In this document: positions 9,060-17,365 of the stretch, one piece after another | Position numbering within the stretch: position 1 is the stretch's first letter | How the letters are laid out: every line of letters starts with the position of its first letter | Notes under the pieces: generated by a model | Seen by the model: the letters and a program-made list of their open reading frames with translations, nothing else | Told to the model about the DNA's origin: nothing | The model's database searches: none | Translations under genes and position numbers: made by a program | Assembly: GCF_014696625.1 (NCBI RefSeq) | Contig: NZ_JACJQL010000027.1 | Coordinates: 30,002-94,001 of the forward strand | Direction: 5' to 3' | DNA: 64,000 nucleotides | Source of the DNA: Nostoc parmelioides FACHB-3921 | Lineage (GTDB): Bacteria > Cyanobacteriota > Cyanobacteriia > Cyanobacteriales > Nostocaceae

Positions 9060-9379
9060 AGATTTATTTATGTAATATCAATAAAGCATGACATTCGTAT
9101 GTATAAAATCGCCCATAAGACTGATTAAAGTACTTTAAAAAATAACTTAATTATCTCTTAGGAAGTATTACCCAAATTATCGTTATTAACGAATAATATA
9201 TTCCCTGATATGCAATTAAATCTAAATGTGCAACATCCCCAAATTATTGTATAACTTAGGGATGTTATATATCTCACCAGCAGTTTAGTAATGCGATGTT
9301 ACTAAGGTGTTTTATTTGGTTGAAATTCTGTTAACAAAGATTTAAAAATTATGCAAAGTGCTGAGTTAATTAAAGACTT
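9060..9379. other. AT-rich intergenic region with a perfect 8-base stem-loop
   Basis: 320 bases with no gene. AACATCCC (9232-9239) and GGGATGTT (9259-9266) form a perfect stem; on the minus strand it follows the 75-residue gene and may help end its transcript, though no T-run is seen. The rest should hold the cphB promoter. Confidence 0.45.
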
Positions 9380-9607
9380 TTAGTGAATAAGATTCCTGTA
9401 GAGTAAGTTTGTGAGAAACAACCTTGCCTGTTCTAATGGCAAATGTCTAGGTTTACCTTGATAGACAATTTGATACTCTTCCATATCTGGCCCGTCCCCG
9501 TGTCCAGAAATGAGTTTTAGGTGAAAAGCTTCCTCTGCAAGTTGTCTAACTTCGTCCCTTAGATCAGCTTGTGTGCTATTCATATCTTGATTATCTCGCG
9601 TAACCAT
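9380..9607 (-). CDS. Small hypothetical cyanobacterial protein, 75 residues
   Basis: Not recognised by function. A compact acidic protein with a probable helix, then a beta segment (EEYQIVYQGKPRHL) and a C-terminal helix (LEQARLFLTNLLYRN). The strand-helix end looks like a conserved small cyanobacterial family. Two starts are possible: ATG at 9607, with GAAGGG only one base ahead, or the internal ATG at 9583 (MNSTQ) with only weak AAG ahead. It lies between cphB and cphA2, so a link to nitrogen-reserve metabolism is possible but is only positional. Confidence 0.6.
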   Translation of the reverse strand: MVTRDNQDMNSTQADLRDEVRQLAEEAFHLKLISGHGDGPDMEEYQIVYQGKPRHLPLEQARLFLTNLLYRNLIH

Positions 9608-10085
9608 CCCTTCTTTTTTACCAACTTTTTGAGGATATTACACCCTTCAAAGGTTAGATTTTTTATGCTTAATCAGCCAATATTCAATAATATATTACCC
9701 ATTAATCATTACCCAACTATATTAGTTATAAATCACATCTACGAGTCCAATTTGATGATTAGAAATATCTAAGTATCTATAGGGTAGACAATGTCCACCG
9801 TATGATAGTTGTGGTGAGTATTGCCTAATCTACCAATATTTATGAGTGTATTTTAGAAATCAAACGCTGGTTCTATAGAACGGCTATATACTGGGTTAGG
9901 TATTAATTTAATTATGTCTTGGGATAGGTGCAGAAACCTATAATTAAAGTTAGATTCAGCCAGAGCAACTGTAGATTTAAAACTTGCAAAATTATTATGT
10001 AAGAAGATCATCTAAAATTATTAAGACTCATTGCTGGAAATTAAACGTTACATTTATTGGGTGTTTAGCCAGAGGTTTAGCATCA
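9608..10085. other. Intergenic region upstream of cphA2
   Basis: 478 bases of AT-rich DNA between divergent genes. It contains a decayed copy of the double-palindrome repeat at about 9780-9836. I looked for a GTA-N8-TAC NtcA site, expected for a nitrogen-regulated gene, and did not find one with the right spacing. Confidence 0.45.
9780..9836. repeat. Diverged double-palindrome repeat (copy 1)
   Basis: ATAGGGTAGACAATGTCCACC on the left and a partly complementary GGTGAGTATTGCC on the right, the same layout as the intact copy at 17917-17971 but with many substitutions. Confidence 0.4.
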
Positions 10086-11996
10086 ATGGTTCAGGAAACA
10101 AGCACCGATTTAGTCCGAATTAATGCCAGAAAGACAGATGTATTTGATCTCTTCAACTGTCGGTATTATGTTGGTTCAAATCCTTATCTAGATACAGGGG
10201 CATTAGTGTTTGACTTTGCTGTGGTGGAAGATAGAAAGCCTTTACCTATCCAAGATTATGTTACTAGAGTAAGCGATCGCTATCCCCATCTACGAGAGCA
10301 AAACTACGAATCTTACGCCCATTTATTTGCCCAAACTGTATCAGAAGTGGGCAAACTAGACATGAATTTACACTTCCATCGCTGGAGTGTAAAATCGTAT
10401 GGTGAATATACAAAAATAGCTGTTCAAGCACTGCACGAACGTACAATCAGATCAGTAGTTTATCTAGTGTGGGACTGGTTTGAAGCCATTAACCAAGATG
10501 ACGACTTTTTCTGGGATGACCAGCTTGTCACCTTGCAAAATCGGTTTCGTCAATCTGTATACGGAGGCCCCACAGTTTACGCCTTATTGCGAACAGCCTA
10601 CGAAAAAGGTATTCCTACCTTTTATCTGTGGGACGAAGGATTAATGCAATACGGCTGGGGAAAAAAACATATCCGGGGTGTAGCCACCACCTTTAATTGT
10701 GACAGCCATATTGATTCTGACTTCACCACTCGTAAAGATGACTGCAAAGCTTTTCTCCACACCTTAGGTTTTCCAGTACCACAAGGTGAAATCGTCTATT
10801 CGCAAAAAGAAGCGCGACAAGTAGCCAAAAAAATCGGCTATCCAGTAGCAGTCAAGCCAGTGGTAGGTCACAAAGGAATTGGTGTCACCGCAGATGTCAA
10901 AGAGGTAGACGAACTTGAAGTTGCTTATGATAGAGCATTAGAAGCGATTCCTGAAAACGAACCCGCACGGATAATTGTTGAAAAAAGTATCAAAGGCAAA
11001 GATTTCCGCTTGCTGTGTGTTAACGGTCGATTTGTCGCCGCCACAGAACGTCATCCTGCATCGGTAGTGGGTGATGGTGACTCAACAATTGGGGAATTAA
11101 TTCAGAAAGAAAACCGCAAAGCAGCGCGTTTAGACACTCCAACTTCACCGATGAGTAAGATTATCGTTGATGACGCAATGGAACATTACCTAGAAGAACA
11201 GCGCTTGTCATTAAAAACAGTACTGGACAAAGGTGAAACTGTTCACTTACGAAAAGTTGCTAATCTTTCAGCCGGAGGGATGAGTATCAATGCTACTCAT
11301 ACTATCCATGATGACAACATTATCTTGGCGCAAGATATTGCTCAATATTTCCGTTTGACTTGTCTGGGAATTGATGTCATAACTGAAGACCTTTCTGAGT
11401 CTTGGAAAGCTGGTAACTTTGCCATCATCGAAATCAACGCCGCACCAGGTGTAATGATGCACCTTAACCCAGCTGTAGGTGAAAGTGTTGACGTACCTTC
11501 TCACATTTTAGAAACATTTTTTCAGTCTGGTTTAGATGCCAGAATCCCAATTATTACCTTTAATAAAATCTCCGTGGAGGAATTGCAAACTACAATTGAC
11601 CACATTTTGTTACAACATCCAGAATGGACAATAGGCGCTGTTTGTCGTGATGCCGTTTTTGTCAACCGATCGCAAAAGGTACTGCGCGACGATTACAATA
11701 GCAACATTCAAAGTTTGCTACGTCATCCCAAACTCGATTTATTAATTGCCGAATATCCAGAAGATACCCTAGAAGAAGACGGAATGTTTTATCAAGGGAG
11801 TAACTTGGTAGTTTTGGATAATCCCAGCGAAACAGAAATGATGTTGGCGCGGGATGTGTTCGATGGTTCTACCATCGTCATTAAAAAAGAAAAAGATGTT
11901 TCCATTCGCCGCAAAGGCCTAATAGAAGACTACTCATTAGGTGAAGATGAACCATTCACACGAGTTTATCTCAAAGAAATTGGCACCGTCCTATAA
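10086..11996 (+). CDS. cphA2: Cyanophycin synthetase CphA2-type (short form)
   Basis: About 636 residues. The N-terminal and ATP-grasp parts resemble cyanophycin synthetase CphA: GGPTVYALLRTA, then KKHIRGVATTFNCDSH, the ATP-grasp start KDDCKAFLHTLGFPVPQG, GYPVAVKPVVGHKGIGV, DFRLLCVNGRFVAA and metal-binding EINAAPG. The C-terminal Mur-ligase-like domain of CphA (about 870 residues in all) is not present as a functional ATPase: no GTNGKT-type P-loop is seen. This matches CphA2 of nitrogen-fixing cyanobacteria, reported to rebuild cyanophycin from beta-aspartyl-arginine dipeptides with one ATP site (family knowledge). The frame extends upstream to a TTG at 9984, but the extra 34 residues are not CphA-like, so ATG 10086 is preferred. 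Next to cphB. Confidence 0.88.
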   Translation: MVQETSTDLVRINARKTDVFDLFNCRYYVGSNPYLDTGALVFDFAVVEDRKPLPIQDYVTRVSDRYPHLREQNYESYAHLFAQTVSEVGKLDMNLHFHRWSVKSYGEYTKIAVQALHERTIRSVVYLVWDWFEAINQDDDFFWDDQLVTLQNRFRQSVYGGPTVYALLRTAYEKGIPTFYLWDEGLMQYGWGKKHIRGVATTFNCDSHIDSDFTTRKDDCKAFLHTLGFPVPQGEIVYSQKEARQVAKKIGYPVAVKPVVGHKGIGVTADVKEVDELEVAYDRALEAIPENEPARIIVEKSIKGKDFRLLCVNGRFVAATERHPASVVGDGDSTIGELIQKENRKAARLDTPTSPMSKIIVDDAMEHYLEEQRLSLKTVLDKGETVHLRKVANLSAGGMSINATHTIHDDNIILAQDIAQYFRLTCLGIDVITEDLSESWKAGNFAIIEINAAPGVMMHLNPAVGESVDVPSHILETFFQSGLDARIPIITFNKISVEELQTTIDHILLQHPEWTIGAVCRDAVFVNRSQKVLRDDYNSNIQSLLRHPKLDLLIAEYPEDTLEEDGMFYQGSNLVVLDNPSETEMMLARDVFDGSTIVIKKEKDVSIRRKGLIEDYSLGEDEPFTRVYLKEIGTVL

Positions 11997-12003
11997 AAAC
12001 ATC

Positions 12004-12032
12004 GTGGAGACGTTATAGTGCAACATCTCCAC
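12004..12032 (+). terminator. Stem-loop after cphA2
   Basis: GTGGAGA-C-GTT, a seven-base loop, then AAC-A-TCTCCAC: ten pairs with one mismatch starting eight bases after the stop. No T-run follows, so it may stabilise or process the 3' end rather than terminate alone. Confidence 0.5.
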
Positions 12033-12083
12033 AAAATTACATCAGGGAACAACAAAAAATAAATTATCCGCAATTCATGATTT

Positions 12084-12150
12084 AGTAGGGTGCGTCAGTG
12101 CCATAGAACCTAACTATGCTCAGAAATTATTCCTATTGACGCACACTACA
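12084..12150. repeat. Inverted repeat GTAGGGTGCGTCA / TGACGCACACTAC
   Basis: Arms of about 13 bases with one mismatch around a 39-base middle. Sequences of the type TAGGGTGCGTCA...TGACGCACCCTA are a dispersed repeat in many cyanobacterial genomes (recollection). A related GTAGGGTGCG occurs near 56435. Confidence 0.6.
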
Positions 12151-12179
12151 TTTTGGATATTTTTTTATCTGGAAGCTCC

Positions 12180-13223
12180 TCAATTAAGTTTTTCGTAAGC
12201 AGCCAAGATAATTTTTTCCGTTTGCTCCCAACCAATACAGGGGTCAGTTACAGAAACCCCATATTTCAACTCTTCCCGTTTGCAGTTAATGGGTTGATTA
12301 CCTTCATATAAATTTGATTCCAGCATCATCCCCACAATCGATGTATTACCATCAACAATTTGCTGCACAACGTTTTCTAAAACATCAGATTGTAACCTGT
12401 AATTTTTATTAGTATTACCATGACTACAATCAATGACAATTCTCGGAGGTAATTTAGCCTGCTTTAATTTTTCTTCTACTTGTTTAACACTTTCAGAATC
12501 AAAATTAGGTTGATTTCCTCCACGCAAAATAACATGACCGTAGGCATTACCCTTCGTTTCAAATACACTTACCTGTCCCTCAGGATTAATGCCCAAAAAA
12601 TTATGAGCCATTCTGGCAGAATGTAAAGCATTTAAAGCTACTTGAATATTACCATCAGTGCCATTTTTAAAACCCACAGGCATAGATAGACCGCTAGCCA
12701 TTTCTCTGTGAGTTTGGGATTCTGTTGTGCGTGCGCCGATCGCCGCCCATGTGATCAATTCACCAATATATTGCGGTACGATAGGGTCTAGAGCCTCTGT
12801 AGCGGTGGGTAACCCTAACTCTGTTAGCTTGATCAGTAAATCTCTGGCCAGTAATAAACCATTTTCCACATGAAAGGAATCATCCATTTCTGGATCATTA
12901 ATTAATCCTTTCCAGCCTACAGTTGTGCGAGGCTTTTCAAAATAAACCCGCATAATTAACAGTAGTTTATCCTGGACACGTTCAGCTAATTTTTTCAATT
13001 TATGGGCATATTCCAATGCTGCATTGGGGTCGTGAATAGAACAAGGCCCAACTACTATAAATTTGCGCCTATCTTGAAAATCTAATATTTTTTCTATTTC
13101 GCATCTAAACTGTAAAACTATTTCTGCCGCAGTTTCTGTTAACGGTAATTTTTCTTTTACTTCGTTTGGAGTTAAGAGAACGTGATAATTTTCAATATTT
13201 GCGTTAGTTAATTTATTGTGCAT
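12180..13223 (-). CDS. aroF: 3-deoxy-7-phosphoheptulonate synthase (DAHP synthase, class I)
   Basis: First step of the shikimate pathway: phosphoenolpyruvate plus erythrose 4-phosphate to DAHP. About 347 residues from the preferred start. Motifs of the AroFGH type are clear: VVGPCSIHDPNAALEYA, MRVYFEKPRTTVGWKGLINDP-type segment, VGFKNGTDG, HVILRGG and IVIDCSHGNTNK, which carry PEP, phosphate and metal ligands. The frame opens at 13310, but the added 29 residues (rich in Cys, Tyr, Pro) do not fit the family; ATG 13223 (MHNKLTN) is preferred. It is the AroG/F/H type, normally feedback-inhibited by an aromatic amino acid; which one cannot be read from sequence here. Confidence 0.93.
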   Translation of the reverse strand: MHNKLTNANIENYHVLLTPNEVKEKLPLTETAAEIVLQFRCEIEKILDFQDRRKFIVVGPCSIHDPNAALEYAHKLKKLAERVQDKLLLIMRVYFEKPRTTVGWKGLINDPEMDDSFHVENGLLLARDLLIKLTELGLPTATEALDPIVPQYIGELITWAAIGARTTESQTHREMASGLSMPVGFKNGTDGNIQVALNALHSARMAHNFLGINPEGQVSVFETKGNAYGHVILRGGNQPNFDSESVKQVEEKLKQAKLPPRIVIDCSHGNTNKNYRLQSDVLENVVQQIVDGNTSIVGMMLESNLYEGNQPINCKREELKYGVSVTDPCIGWEQTEKIILAAYEKLN

Positions 13224-13389
13224 GGAGGGTTGCTCTAAATTGTCTGGGTAGGATTTTAGGCAGATTGGGTATACATATTGTAGATGAAATGTACGACACA
13301 AATTCATCATTTATGGTAGTAAAGTCAAAAATACTAGACATTACATTATGTCTGCTTAGTTGCTGATTTCTGACGCTGTGGGGCTATTG

Positions 13390-13704
13390 CTAGTTATGGA
13401 GAAATTTCCGTACTTGATACTCCCCAGATTCCACTAACTCATAAATATCCCCCACAGCTTGCCTAAACCGTTGCTCAATAGTCTCTAAATCTGCTGCTGG
13501 TATGGTTTTCCAGTGTTCTCTAGTTTCCCAATGAATGATAAAAATTACTTCTGTCGATTCTAGGGGATTTATCCAAACTTCCTTACCTAAAAACCCCGGA
13601 TACTCTGCCAATGCTGCTGTCCAAATCTCTGCATCCTTTTGGATATAACTCTCTCGCAGGCTAGCTTCAACTTTAAACCTCAGAAATTCTATAACCACAC
13701 CCAT
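13390..13704 (-). CDS. TIGR03792 family protein (ABM-like fold)
   Basis: 104 residues. FLRFKVEASLRESYIQKDAEIWTAAL-type start, EVWINP and FIIHWETREHWKTI match the small cyanobacterial family TIGR03792, a ferredoxin-like dimeric alpha/beta barrel related to antibiotic biosynthesis monooxygenases (family knowledge). No function is established. It lies 167 bases upstream of the DAHP synthase start on the same strand; co-transcription is possible but not shown. Confidence 0.75.
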   Translation of the reverse strand: MGVVIEFLRFKVEASLRESYIQKDAEIWTAALAEYPGFLGKEVWINPLESTEVIFIIHWETREHWKTIPAADLETIEQRFRQAVGDIYELVESGEYQVRKFLHN

Positions 13705-13834
13705 TCATCCCTTGTGTTTGCCAATCTGCCAAAATAGAACTGTAGGCTAGAATAACTACGCTTCCAGCATAGCTTGATTGCATACACTCAGGAGCAAGGG
13801 TCGGCTGGTTTGAAATAAGGAATAGGGAAAGAGT

Positions 13835-14158
13835 ATGGACAGCAACAACTGGTTGCAACAAATAATGATGCTTGGTATTGGTACAACTTCTTTGGTGGCA
13901 GAAAAACTCAAGGAGGTTAGTGATGAATTGGTCAAGGACGGTAAGCTCAATCCAGAGCAAGCCAAAGCTGTCATGGATGACATTGTACAGCAGTTAAAGA
14001 CCGAGCAGGGAACATGGGATGCCCAAATGCAAAGACAAATGCGAAATATGATGCAGGATTTAGGGGTAGCGCGTCAGTCGGAAGTGGATGAATTACGAGG
14101 GAGAATTGACCGTTTAGAACGTCAAGTACGTGATTTAGAAAATAAGCTTTGGCGTTAG
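13835..14158 (+). CDS. Phasin-like coiled-coil protein
   Basis: 107 residues, helical throughout. Residues 1-30 are mildly hydrophobic (LQQIMMLGIGTTSLVAEKL), the middle holds DELVKDGKLNPEQAKAVMDD, and the C-terminus is a heptad coiled coil (DELRGRIDRLERQVRDLENKL). This pattern matches proteins labelled phasin family / polyhydroxyalkanoate granule-associated in cyanobacteria, though many such genes occur without PHA synthesis, so granule binding is inference. AGGGAAAG lies before the ATG. The FKBP gene follows on the same strand within about 80 bases, a possible two-gene operon. Confidence 0.7.
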   Translation: MDSNNWLQQIMMLGIGTTSLVAEKLKEVSDELVKDGKLNPEQAKAVMDDIVQQLKTEQGTWDAQMQRQMRNMMQDLGVARQSEVDELRGRIDRLERQVRDLENKLWR

Positions 14159-14236
14159 GATAAGCTACTGATTTAAACTAATTGTGTCCTGTTGGTAATT
14201 TTCATTGCCAAACTACCTCAGTGGGGAGGGCTAATT

Positions 14237-14764
14237 TTGAAAGCAATTTTACTCAGCATAGGTTTGATGCTGGTCTGTGTTGTGGTTTTGGTGTTGGCAC
14301 AAGTAGGGAATAAACAGGACTCTGCTATTGCTGCTAATCTACCTCAAACTCCACTAGCCACCATTAGCGTTACTGAAAACAATACTCCAATCAAGAGCAA
14401 TATTATGTCTGATGCCTCTAAGCCGACTGTCACTACCGATTCTGGCCTCAAATATGTGGAAATAAAAGAGGGGACTGGTGTGACTCCCAAAAGTGGACAA
14501 ACCGTTGTAGTTCACTACACTGGTACTCTAGAAGATGGTACCAAGTTTGATAGTTCACGCGATCGCAATCGTCCCTTCAGCTTTACCATCGGCGTTGGAC
14601 AAGTAATTAAAGGTTGGGATGAAGGACTTAGCACCATGAAAGTAGGTGGTCGTCGTCAATTAATCATCCCTTCAGAATTGGGTTATGGCGCTCGTGGTGC
14701 TGGTGGGGTGATTCCACCTTACTCAACCCTACTATTTGATGTGGAATTGCTAGAGGTGAAGTAG
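14237..14764 (+). CDS. FKBP-type peptidyl-prolyl cis-trans isomerase, membrane-anchored
   Basis: Catalyses cis-trans isomerisation of peptidyl-proline bonds; predicted to be anchored and to face the periplasm or thylakoid lumen. After an N-terminal hydrophobic helix (KAILLSIGLMLVCVVVLVLA) and a linker of about 50 residues, the C-terminal 110 residues form one FKBP domain: VVVHYTGTLEDGTKFDSS, FTIGVGQVIKGWDEGL, IPSELGYGARGAGG, IPPYSTLLFDVELL. The aromatic pocket residues of the family are kept. I prefer the TTG at 14237 because GGAGGG ends six bases ahead; the frame could also open at TTG 14192. Confidence 0.9.
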   Translation: MKAILLSIGLMLVCVVVLVLAQVGNKQDSAIAANLPQTPLATISVTENNTPIKSNIMSDASKPTVTTDSGLKYVEIKEGTGVTPKSGQTVVVHYTGTLEDGTKFDSSRDRNRPFSFTIGVGQVIKGWDEGLSTMKVGGRRQLIIPSELGYGARGAGGVIPPYSTLLFDVELLEVK

Positions 14765-14769
14765 GGGAA

Positions 14770-14832
14770 TAGTCTATAGTCAATAGTCCATAGTCAATAG
14801 TAAAAACTAATGACTGTTGACTGTTGACTGTC
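14770..14832. repeat. Heptad tandem repeats (TAGTCAA and TGACTGT)
   Basis: Units ATAGTCAATAGTC followed by GACTGTTGACTGTTGACTGTC between the convergent FKBP and dnaB stops. Same heptad family as at 7415. Confidence 0.7.
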
Positions 14833-14840
14833 TTCATCAT

Positions 14841-16751
14841 TTAATAGCCTGATCTGGCTAAGTTTTTAAATTTGGTAAACTGTGGATCAAATAAGAGTTT
14901 TACTGTGCCTGTGGGGCCGTTGCGATGTTTCGCTATAATTACTTCCGCCAGACCGCGATCGGGTGTATCACTGTTATAGTAATCATCACGGTATAACATA
15001 ATAACTAAATCCGCATCTTGTTCAATGGAGTTATGAACAACGATGTTATTAGCAATAAAATTATGTAGCCCAGGAACTGTCAAATCAAATACTTCTTCCT
15101 CGCCACTATATTCAATTGAAACTATTTCGTCCCAATAAACATCACTCTTGGAAAGAGTAAGTAATTCACTAGATTGAACAACTTCAGCAACTTTCAACGC
15201 TCTTTCTCGACTCAAATTTGCTTTGTAAAGTGCCAAGCCACAATAAGATGTACCAATATTTGAATGCAATTCTCTTGTTGTTAATTGCACAGATTTCATT
15301 GATAAACATAGATGTTGTCTAACACTTAACTCATCTAATCTATGCCAGCCATGAATTGTCAGGAATTTGTGATTAGCTGTAGCACGAATTTTGCACCCCT
15401 TACGAGTTGTTAAGGTAAATACAGGCTTTACACCTGTAGAAAAGGCATGGCTAACTATTGCTTTTTCTAATTTTAGTGTTGCTTGATTTAAAGCCCAAAT
15501 AGCAAAACCAGACTTACCTACTAATTCCTTAATTGGTATTTGTAAACCGTCCGGAGCTAAAGTTACTAAACTATCACCAGTCAGACAACCTGATTCTCTT
15601 AAGTCAGACAACATAGGGCGCTTGTTGGTACGCGCTTCTACGCCACGACTTAGCTGAGATAGAGCTATTACAGGTACAGATAATTCTCTAGCTAAACCTT
15701 TGAGAGAACGGGTAATTTTCGATAACTCTTGGACGCGATTATCACCACCCCCTTCCATTAATTGCAGGTAATCTATCACTATCAAACCTAGTTCTACACC
15801 CTGTTCGGCTTGTAGTCTTCTAGCTTGAGAGCGCATTTGGGTGACAGTAATATTCGGCGTGTCATCGATAAAAATGGGCATCTCAGACAGCATACTAATC
15901 GCCCGGCTTAATGGTTCCCATTGTGTTTGGCTGAGGCGACCACTCCGCAGATAGCCGCTTTCGATTTGGGCTTCACTAGCAAGTAGGCGTTGTACCAGTT
16001 GCTCTTTTGACATTTCTAAACTGAAAACGGCAACAGGTAGCTTCATGGAAGCAGCGATATTATGAGCTAGGTTCAAACAAAATGCTGTTTTTCCCATTGA
16101 CGGTCTCCCAGCGACGATAATTAAATCAGAACGCTGAAAGCCACTGGTCATAGCATCTAAATCATAAAAGCCGCAGGGAATACCAGGTAAAGCAATACCT
16201 TGATTGCGCTCCTCAATTTCTTGGAAGTTGTTAATTAGGGTGTCTGCGATGTGAACTAAACCTGATTGGGGTCGTTCTTGAGTAACGCCAAAAACTTTCT
16301 GTTCTGCTTGGTCTAGTACTATAGGTAATTCTTTTTCTGTCTCGTAACCGAGATGGACAATTTCATTGCCAGCTTTAATTAATTGCCGTCGCAGGTATTT
16401 TTCCATCACTAACCCTGCTAAGGCATCGATATTTACAGCTGAAACTGTGCGGTCTACCAAGGTGGCTAATTTGTTCCTGCCACCAATGCGGGTCAGTAAG
16501 TCATTATCAGTGAGCCAACTTGTGACTGACAGCAAATCTGTGGGTTTACCTTGGGCGTGGAGGCGCAATGCGGCTTGATAGATATCCCTGTGGGCGCTAA
16601 TATAGAAAGCTTCGGTAATCAGAACTTCGCTTACTCGACCAATCGCTTCTGGATCTAGTAGAATGCCCCCTAAAATTGCTTCCTCTGCCTCGATGTTTTG
16701 GGGTGGAAGGCGGTTACTACCGTCGCCTTGAAAACTCAATTCTTCAGCCAT
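14841..16751 (-). CDS. dnaB: Replicative DNA helicase DnaB with in-frame mini-intein
   Basis: Hexameric 5'-3' helicase of the replication fork. The precursor is 636 residues; removal of the intein (residues 389-574) gives 450, the usual DnaB size. Extein features: N-terminal DnaB domain (about 15-115), Walker A GRPSMGKTAF (about 215-224), Walker B LIVIDYLQLM, then a conserved block ending DLRESG directly before the intein Cys. The remaining 62 residues (SIEQDADLVIMLYRDD...) complete the RecA core. Insertion is at the same site as the well-known Synechocystis DnaB intein. Upstream on the same strand is rplI; the rplI-dnaB pair is conserved in cyanobacteria. The two are separated by tandem repeats. 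Confidence 0.96.
   Translation of the reverse strand: MAEELSFQGDGSNRLPPQNIEAEEAILGGILLDPEAIGRVSEVLITEAFYISAHRDIYQAALRLHAQGKPTDLLSVTSWLTDNDLLTRIGGRNKLATLVDRTVSAVNIDALAGLVMEKYLRRQLIKAGNEIVHLGYETEKELPIVLDQAEQKVFGVTQERPQSGLVHIADTLINNFQEIEERNQGIALPGIPCGFYDLDAMTSGFQRSDLIIVAGRPSMGKTAFCLNLAHNIAASMKLPVAVFSLEMSKEQLVQRLLASEAQIESGYLRSGRLSQTQWEPLSRAISMLSEMPIFIDDTPNITVTQMRSQARRLQAEQGVELGLIVIDYLQLMEGGGDNRVQELSKITRSLKGLARELSVPVIALSQLSRGVEARTNKRPMLSDLRESGCLTGDSLVTLAPDGLQIPIKELVGKSGFAIWALNQATLKLEKAIVSHAFSTGVKPVFTLTTRKGCKIRATANHKFLTIHGWHRLDELSVRQHLCLSMKSVQLTTRELHSNIGTSYCGLALYKANLSRERALKVAEVVQSSELLTLSKSDVYWDEIVSIEYSGEEEVFDLTVPGLHNFIANNIVVHNSIEQDADLVIMLYRDDYYNSDTPDRGLAEVIIAKHRNGPTGTVKLLFDPQFTKFKNLARSGY
15030..15587 (-). 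other. DnaB mini-intein (186 residues)
   Basis: Self-splicing element with Cys at position 1 (CLTGDSLVTLAPDG, block A), block B TRKGCKIRATANHKFLT with the TxxH motif, block F YSGEEEVFDLTVPGLHNFIA and block G NNIVVHN, followed by Ser as +1 nucleophile. Codon checks place Cys at 15585-15587, the terminal Asn at 15030-15032 and Ser at 15027-15029. No LAGLIDADG endonuclease motif is seen; only a linker of about 45 residues joins the splicing halves, so it is a natural mini-intein. All residues needed for splicing appear intact. Confidence 0.95.
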
Positions 16752-16817
16752 AAGGGTGGGGAGTGGGGAGTCTCAGTGTGTAGGTTTTTTACACTTTGAG
16801 CAGAAAAACCAGGCTTG

Positions 16818-16905
16818 GGGTGTAGGGGTGTAGGGGTGTAGGGGTGTAGTAAGTTTAAGTCTCCTCTGCTCCCCTGCTCCCCTGCTCCTCTGCTCCCCTG
16901 CTTCC
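16818..16905. repeat. Tandem repeats GTAGGGGT and TGCTCCCC between rplI and dnaB
   Basis: Four to five GTGTAGGG units (about 16818-16852), then TGCTCCCC units up to 16905. Two STRR types are side by side. A GTAGGGGTG-like tract also lies at 39030-39085. Confidence 0.75.
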
Positions 16906-16906
16906 T

Positions 16907-17365
16907 TTAGCTTGCTACAACTTCAATATCAATTTGTGCTGTAACGTCAGAGAATAGCTTGATTTCAGCTTTGTAAGTACCCAGTTTGCCAATGTCGGGA
17001 ATGGTAATGCCACGGCGGTCTACTTCTTGACTTGTAGCTGCTTGGATAGCATCTGCAACATCTTGGCTGGTAACTGTACCAAAAATCGCTTCGTTTTCAC
17101 CAACTTGCTTGGCAATTTTCAAGCTGCCAACTTTTTCTAAAGCTTCTTTCTGCTCTAATGCTTGTTGTCTGAGTTCTAATTGACGTTGCCGTTCTTGTTC
17201 GCGGCGGCGTTCTACTTGCTTGAGAATACCAGGGGTGGCATGAGTTGCCAAACTCTGAGGAATCAAATAATTCCGAGCATAACCAGGAGCTACGTCTACT
17301 AAGTCGCCGGATCTGCCTAGCTTGCTGACATCCTTAGTTAAAACTAATTGTACGCGTTTCACCAT
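16907..17365 (-). CDS. rplI: 50S ribosomal protein L9
   Basis: bL9, 152 residues, full length. Starts MVKRVQLVLTKDVSKLGRSGDLVDVAPGYARNYLIP-type sequence, the RNA-binding N domain with its GYARNYL signature; a charged connecting helix follows (about 50-80, rich in Arg, Glu, Gln), then the C-terminal domain (GSLKIAKQVGENEAIFGTVTSQDVADAI). Binds 23S rRNA near L1. It is the gene upstream of dnaB on the same strand, a conserved neighbour. Confidence 0.97.
   Translation of the reverse strand: MVKRVQLVLTKDVSKLGRSGDLVDVAPGYARNYLIPQSLATHATPGILKQVERRREQERQRQLELRQQALEQKEALEKVGSLKIAKQVGENEAIFGTVTSQDVADAIQAATSQEVDRRGITIPDIGKLGTYKAEIKLFSDVTAQIDIEVVAS

Noticed and set aside
9569..9772. Plus-strand frame of 67 codons
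   Set aside because: Begins antisense to the 75-residue gene and continues in AT-rich spacer without a ribosome-binding site.
9608..10085. NtcA site GTA-N8-TAC before cphA2
   Set aside because: Several GTA and TAC triplets are present, but none with the required spacing of eight.
10165..10185. GGTTCAAATCC, a tRNA T-loop-like string
   Set aside because: It lies within the cphA2 coding frame and lacks the remaining cloverleaf arms.
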